Assembly: GCA_033239525.1 (NCBI GenBank)
Contig: BSYO01000004.1
Coordinates: forward strand, 6,735,701 to 6,799,700
Source: Nepenthes gracilis
Lineage: Eukaryota; Streptophyta; Magnoliopsida; Caryophyllales; Nepenthaceae
DNA: 64,000 nucleotides
Direction of reading: 5' to 3'
Shown in pieces: positions 59,401-64,000 of the stretch (within the stretch, counting starts at the first letter, position 1; each line of letters starts with the position of its first letter). The position numbers were made by a program, and so were the translations under genes. Under the pieces are notes generated by a model that saw only the letters and a list, made by a program, of their open reading frames with translations, did no database searches and was not told the DNA's origin.

Positions 59401-61465
59401 GAAGCAAATCACCCTAATAATAGACAAAGATTAAAATGTTCGAAATCTTCGAGAACTACTAACAAGTTGAAGAAATGAAAAGAGTTACAATAATAAAGTT
59501 TTAGATTTTATAATATAATAGCAGGCATAATATGGCATGCATGGTCGTATGATGGTTGGAACAGAAACATTTAGTGGGCTGGGATTAAATAAAAGACAAA
59601 ATCAGCCAAGTATATCCAAACTTACATAACTGTGGAAGTCACAGTCTATTATATATAAAATGATCAGTGTAGCTGTCTCTTCAAATCTAACCATTCGTTT
59701 GACGTTAATTAGGTTATTGGTATCATTAGAAACTTTCTAGATATAAAACGTATTCAGGGACGATGATAAGTCACTAGGATTTGCACAGCAGGGTTCATCT
59801 AGTTCCCAGATTTTTTTTTTGAATGACCTTGAAATTTGTGCATCTCTTTTTTGATAGATTATACACATTACTTGAAAAAATATCTGATATAACAAACAGT
59901 GTAAATCAAAAAGGGCAAATTATGTACGTTTTAAACAGAGGGTGGTTGGCGTTTCCTTCCTTCTAGTTTTGTGGTGACTTTCTTTAAACCAGTTGGTGAA
60001 GAAGACACGTCGTTTTCTAGAAACAGTAGTGTTAAGACCAAAAGGATTTCACAGCTTCATGCATTATCATTCAAGAATTGCGAATTTAAGATTGAGACGA
60101 CAAGACCGAGAGAGACGCATGGGGAGAAAAAGAAAGTGAAAAACAGATTAACAGAAGCAGCGGAGACTAACAGGCGTCAGAGAAGCAGAGCTGCAAATTG
60201 AACCAAAGATTAATGGGCATCGAGTTTCGTAAATCATGGAGAGAGAGAGAGATAGAGAGAGAGAGTGGAGAAACGAAATGAATGATTCTATTATGATTGG
60301 CTGTTGTTTCCTGGTTGGTTGTTCATGTTATATCACATTATCATCATGAGATTTGACAAGAACAAACAGTTTTAAATTGAAGCTTTATTTGTCTTCTTAA
60401 AAGAAGGAATAATACGAATGTATTTTATTTTTATTAAAAATAGCACTTGTTGAATGTAATTCCTTCGATCTTCGTTATTGGATTTCTTTTATTATTCAAT
60501 TAGGAAAGTCTTAAGTAGGGTTCGTAGCTAAATGAGATGGAACCGGTTTTATAATTATCAAATCTACCACATTTTGGGATGTTTAATTAAATCCAACAAC
60601 CTAGGACAAATAATATTAAAAAAAAATATTTAAAATTTTAGACTGTTAAATAAATAATTAATCTAATAATAAAGATATAATATCTTAAAAGTGACCACTG
60701 CCTCCGTTTTAGACAAAATAAATTGCTTTAAACATGCACTCTTTTAACCCTCAAAACTCTAATTTCTCAAAACATTCACTGTTTATGCACTATTAACAAT
60801 TTTTCTCTTGATGGTAATAGTGAAGGTAACAAAAACGTAAAAAGTGATAGCATTTTCTAAATTGATCTTGATTAAATTTGCTTAATTTTATTTTACCCGT
60901 TGAGATAACAATTATTTGTTTGATGATTTCAAAAATTCTATTATCATTGATATTAAATTTGAATTATCATATTTTTCTTAATATATATGTTTGATTATTT
61001 CATTAATATTTAGGGACTTTGTTCATTTACTCGCACTTTATTATGATTGTAAACATTATTTGTTCAAGTTGGTCTTGGTCCGTTTTCTGTTGATTCATAT
61101 TTTAGTAGGTGCATGTGATTTTAGAAATAATTTGCTTTGATTTTAAAGGTTCATACTCCAAACCTTAGATATTATGATTGGAAGCATAATATTCCATTTT
61201 AACTATTGATGCATTTCTAGTTATATGAACTTTGAACTGTATAAACTATGTGAACCTGTAAATTGTGTTCTTTTTTTTTTTTCTTTTCTTTTTATAGCCA
61301 ACTAATATCAATAGTAATGGATGAATGCACATCACAAGTTGGCATAACTTTTCAGATTATGAAAATTATATAGATGTTTTTAAAATATTATAGTCAGAAT
61401 TATGGGTTTGCTATGTGAAAAAAAACCAAGGCAATTAAAGAAAGATATTATTAACATATTGGTGA
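59401..61465. other. Intergenic stretch with a basic open frame of doubtful status
   Basis: Mostly AT-rich. The frame at 59971-60201 (76 codons, Lys/Arg-rich) has no ATG at its start and no known domain, and is followed by a (GA)n run at 60239-60265. Read on the reverse strand, the same area resembles a CT-rich leader, but no downstream coding exon was found. No gene is called. Confidence 0.4.
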
Positions 61466-61780
61466 TATTTGTTTGCTCTAGAGAAAGAAAGTGTAGCATT
61501 GACAAAAGGGGGTTTAGCACAGATAGAAAAAGAGATGTGATTGTCAGGCATTGATGGAGTGTATGCTAATGCAAGAGGACAAGAAATTGTTGTAAAACAT
61601 TTTGTGGGAGAATACAATTATAAATTAGAGCTTCTAGAAATAAGATGCTTGTTAAAATCCTTAAAAGAGTTGGATGATGTACATGGTCATGCTATTGACA
61701 TAACACATGATATTAGGTTGAGATTTTATGATACATACTTGCTAATGGTTATGGAGGTTGAAAATAGAAAAAACTTATGA
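61466..61780 (+). pseudogene. Unidentified coding-like relic with an in-frame stop
   Basis: One frame runs from 61466 to 61780 with a single TGA at 61538-61540. It reads like protein on both sides (LTKGGLAQIEKEM before, GIDGVYANARGQEIVVKHF after, then a Leu/Glu-rich stretch LELLEIRCLLKSLKEL). Composition suggests a once-translated sequence rather than random AT-rich DNA. It lacks an ATG-led full ORF and lies next to a decayed copia element, so it may be a captured gene fragment or part of a transposon. I do not recognise the family. Confidence 0.35.
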
Positions 61781-61929
61781 TACATAACAATGGATTAGAA
61801 ATCTTACTTTCACATTAGGAGGCTGTAAATTATGTAGTATGATGAAGCATGAGTTATGGTAACATACTTTCATAATTTGAAATTTCAAAAAAAAAAAAAA
61901 AATCATTCTTTCAGGATATATAGCTTGTT

Positions 61930-62055
61930 TCTCATCATTAAGTATAGAGAAGGGAGAGAAATAGAGAAACAATTTAGTACTCAATAAACAATAAACTCCT
62001 ATATTTATTAAATTATATAGGTATAGTTACAATAATATTATTTACCCTAATAACA
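61930..62055 (-). mobile_element. Start of a 3' LTR of the decayed copia element
   Basis: Directly after the RNase H end on the minus strand comes a short A/G-rich tract and then TGTTATTAGGG, a typical Ty1/copia LTR start. A pyrimidine-rich ctatttctctccctt follows further in. The far end of this LTR cannot be placed. Confidence 0.5.
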
Positions 62056-62560
62056 TTTTCACTTAAGTTGGTGCCTATATATCATATTTGCTGGGTTTGT
62101 TACAAATGTATTTAACTCTAGGATTTTTTAATGATTTAATAAATAAATCGATAAGTTGATCTCTTAAACTAATATAAGAGGTGGCTATCTCATTTGCCAA
62201 TAAGTTTTATCCGTATAAAATGATAATTAATTTTGATATATTTAGTTTACTTATAAAATATAACATTTAATATAATGTGTAAGACAATTTGATTGTCGTA
62301 TATTAATTTTATTCATGTCAAGCTCCATGAGGACTCCTTTTATTTATTTCAACTTAGATGAAGTTAATGTCATCAAGCCGTATTCAAATTTTGCTCTATA
62401 AAGTGATACCATAGCCTACTTTTTATTTTTTTAGTATATTAAATTTTTACGTATGAATACACAACACTAAGATTAAAACGACTATTTATTGGATATCCTA
62501 TCCAATTGACATCTGCATAACCAGTCATATCAAAATGTTGTTATTCTCATAGAGGAACCC
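62056..62560 (-). pseudogene. Ty1/copia polyprotein relic (RNase H end)
   Basis: The minus strand, read from 62545 downward, gives MTGYADVNWIGYPINSR, the copia RNase H G-Y-(S/A)-D-x-(D/N)-W signature. Across several frames it continues with remnants of the 'AKHIEIDYHFIR' and 'SLRDQLIDLF-KSL' regions that end copia pol. Several stops and frameshifts show that it is dead. The rest of gag-pol is missing to the right, so the element is truncated. Annotated as a relic only. Confidence 0.8.
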
Positions 62561-63934
62561 CTTGTAATGAGCTCATTTGAGATATCAAAAAACATATATG
62601 ATAACTTATCCTGAATATTTTTAATTTAATTATTTTATATGTCATATTTTTGTGAATTATTTTTGTGATTATCATAAAAATAATATAACTTAAAGACTTA
62701 ATTTAATTAGCAAATTAATTGGTTTGGGTCTAATGAAATTGAAAATTTCATGGCCTCAGTACCTTGGAGTTAGTAGGTTGAAATTTGTTTATGCTATCAT
62801 ATTATCAGTGGGCCAATTTATTATATCTCTAGAAAATTATTTTATGAAAAATAATAACTATAAGTGTAGAGATATATAGTAATTAATATTTGACAAATCT
62901 TTTCCTTTGGCCCATCAAACTTGCAGTGATAATTAGGAAGGAATGCTACAATAGTATAATTTTAATTTAATTAATTTAGTAAAAGAGGAATCTTTATAAT
63001 TTAGTAAAGTTTTTTGGACTGATTTTCATGGGAATATTAGGGTTTTAAAATTTTCCATAATTAAAAATTACTTATAAAATATATTCAAAATATATCTTGC
63101 CTGATTAGAGCTTTCCTAAGAGGGTAAAATACTTAATTTATGATCCAATTATTTTGGCCACCGAAAGAAATTGGAGGCCGAGATTTTTTTTTTTTGCATG
63201 AATAATTTTGGAAGGCAGCGAAATTGGAAAACCTTGAAGATTCGACCAAAGGGAAAGAAATCAGCGTATAATGGGGAACGGTTAACCCTAGAAATCATGA
63301 GGATTTCATCCGTCATTAGTTGTATAAACTAGTGCTTTTGAGATGAAGGCAGGCTACTACTGCTACTGAGACGTGGAGAGGAAGAAAAAAACATTCAGGC
63401 CGCCATTGCTGCTGTTTGCTGGAACACAGGAAATCAAGCTAAGTATCTGTAAACCTTCTTGTAGATGTTAATCTGTGATGCTCCTATTCGAAACTCCATG
63501 AGATTCCTCACTTTCATGCCACGATTTGTGTGAATTGAACTCTATTCTGTTCAAGTAGAAACCTGGAAAAAGAACAGAGACTAGTTTCGAATATTTTTAA
63601 AACAAAAAAGAGAGATTCGGTAGATACTTTAAATTCAGTTAATCGTGTGATGATTTGTTCAAATCAGCTTAGTTAATAGTTGTTCAGAGTACTGGATCAT
63701 TAAAGCCAGAGTTTTCCATAGATAGACCGAGTAAAACGAAAATCGGGAAAAACAGATCACAGCTAAATTTTAATTCGGGAAGAACTCGATTTCGCAGCTA
63801 CTCTAACACTTCCACAGATGAACAAAAAATTCGGGGAGAATGTGTTCAAAATTCATGCTACTCCAGGTTGTTAATGCATTATTAATGAAAATTGAGTATG
63901 GATTACTTCTTTTTTTTATTCACAGTAACTGGAT
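62561..63934. other. Intergenic; possible leader of a gene at the right edge
   Basis: AT-rich to about 63170, then more balanced. The stretch 63220-63441 is GC-richer and could be a 5' UTR exon ending at a donor-like gctaa/GTATCT. A polypyrimidine tract and acceptor (cttttttttattcacag, ending 63925) then precedes the open frame at 63935. No complete gene is visible. Confidence 0.35.
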
Positions 63935-64000
63935 ATGAAGGTCCCTGTGCTGTTGAAGTCCATTTCGTGGCTCATTCGTTTAATTTTAAATAAATACAAT
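63935..64000 (+). CDS. Possible 5' end of a gene cut by the window edge
   Basis: An ATG nine bases after a good splice acceptor opens a frame of 22 codons that reaches the window end without a stop. It is hydrophobic with a few basic residues (MKVPVLLKSISWLIRLIL), which could be a signal anchor. A non-coding first exon upstream would explain the acceptor. The frame is too short to identify, and chance is a real possibility. Confidence 0.3.
   Translation, partial: MKVPVLLKSISWLIRLILNKYN

Noticed and set aside
59971..60201. 76-codon basic ORF
   Set aside because: No ATG at its start, no domain, and a GA-repeat directly downstream.
1..64000. tRNA, rRNA, CRISPR and bacterial-style operons
   Set aside because: None were seen on reading; the spliced genes and plant families point to nuclear plant DNA.

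Overview
The window is AT-rich nuclear DNA from a flowering plant, most likely a eudicot. Genes are split by GT-AG introns, and three plant-specific families are present. Long gene-poor stretches are filled with retrotransposon debris. No rRNA, tRNA, CRISPR array or bacterial-style operon was seen. The species cannot be named from sequence alone.

Genes, left to right, all on the + strand: (1) a 17-exon ARC5/DRP5B gene at 8046-29655, encoding a 758-residue chloroplast-division dynamin; (2) a 3-exon NAC gene at 35137-36978 (193 residues) that matches XND1/NAC104, a regulator of xylem differentiation; (3) an intronless CLE peptide precursor at 57055-57267 (70 residues); (4) a weakly supported 5' end of another gene running off the right edge (from 63935). 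Their roles (plastid division, xylem differentiation, peptide signalling) are unrelated, so they look like ordinary neighbours rather than a pathway cluster.

The rest is mostly mobile-element remains. Three solo LTRs have perfect 5-bp target-site duplications that I could read (31891-33035, 43010-43924, 58529-59400), and so does a fourth with TGTTG/CAACA ends (44337-45040). The pair at 43010 and 58529 belongs to one family, and a more decayed possible relative starts at 46107. ARC5 intron 14 (4.7 kb) holds a minus-strand LTR-internal-LTR-internal-LTR array of a miniature retrotransposon with two tRNA-iMet primer-binding sites. Next to it is a copia-type solo LTR with a GC-rich 51-bp tandem repeat. 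Between ARC5 and XND1 lie two related AT-rich fold-back elements. A decayed Ty1/copia RNase H region lies at 62056-62560, and several less certain LTR fragments are scattered elsewhere.

I found no convincing new biological system. The most useful items are the exact ARC5 and XND1 gene models, the triple-LTR miniature element inside ARC5, the solo-LTR family with readable target sites, and the CLE gene.
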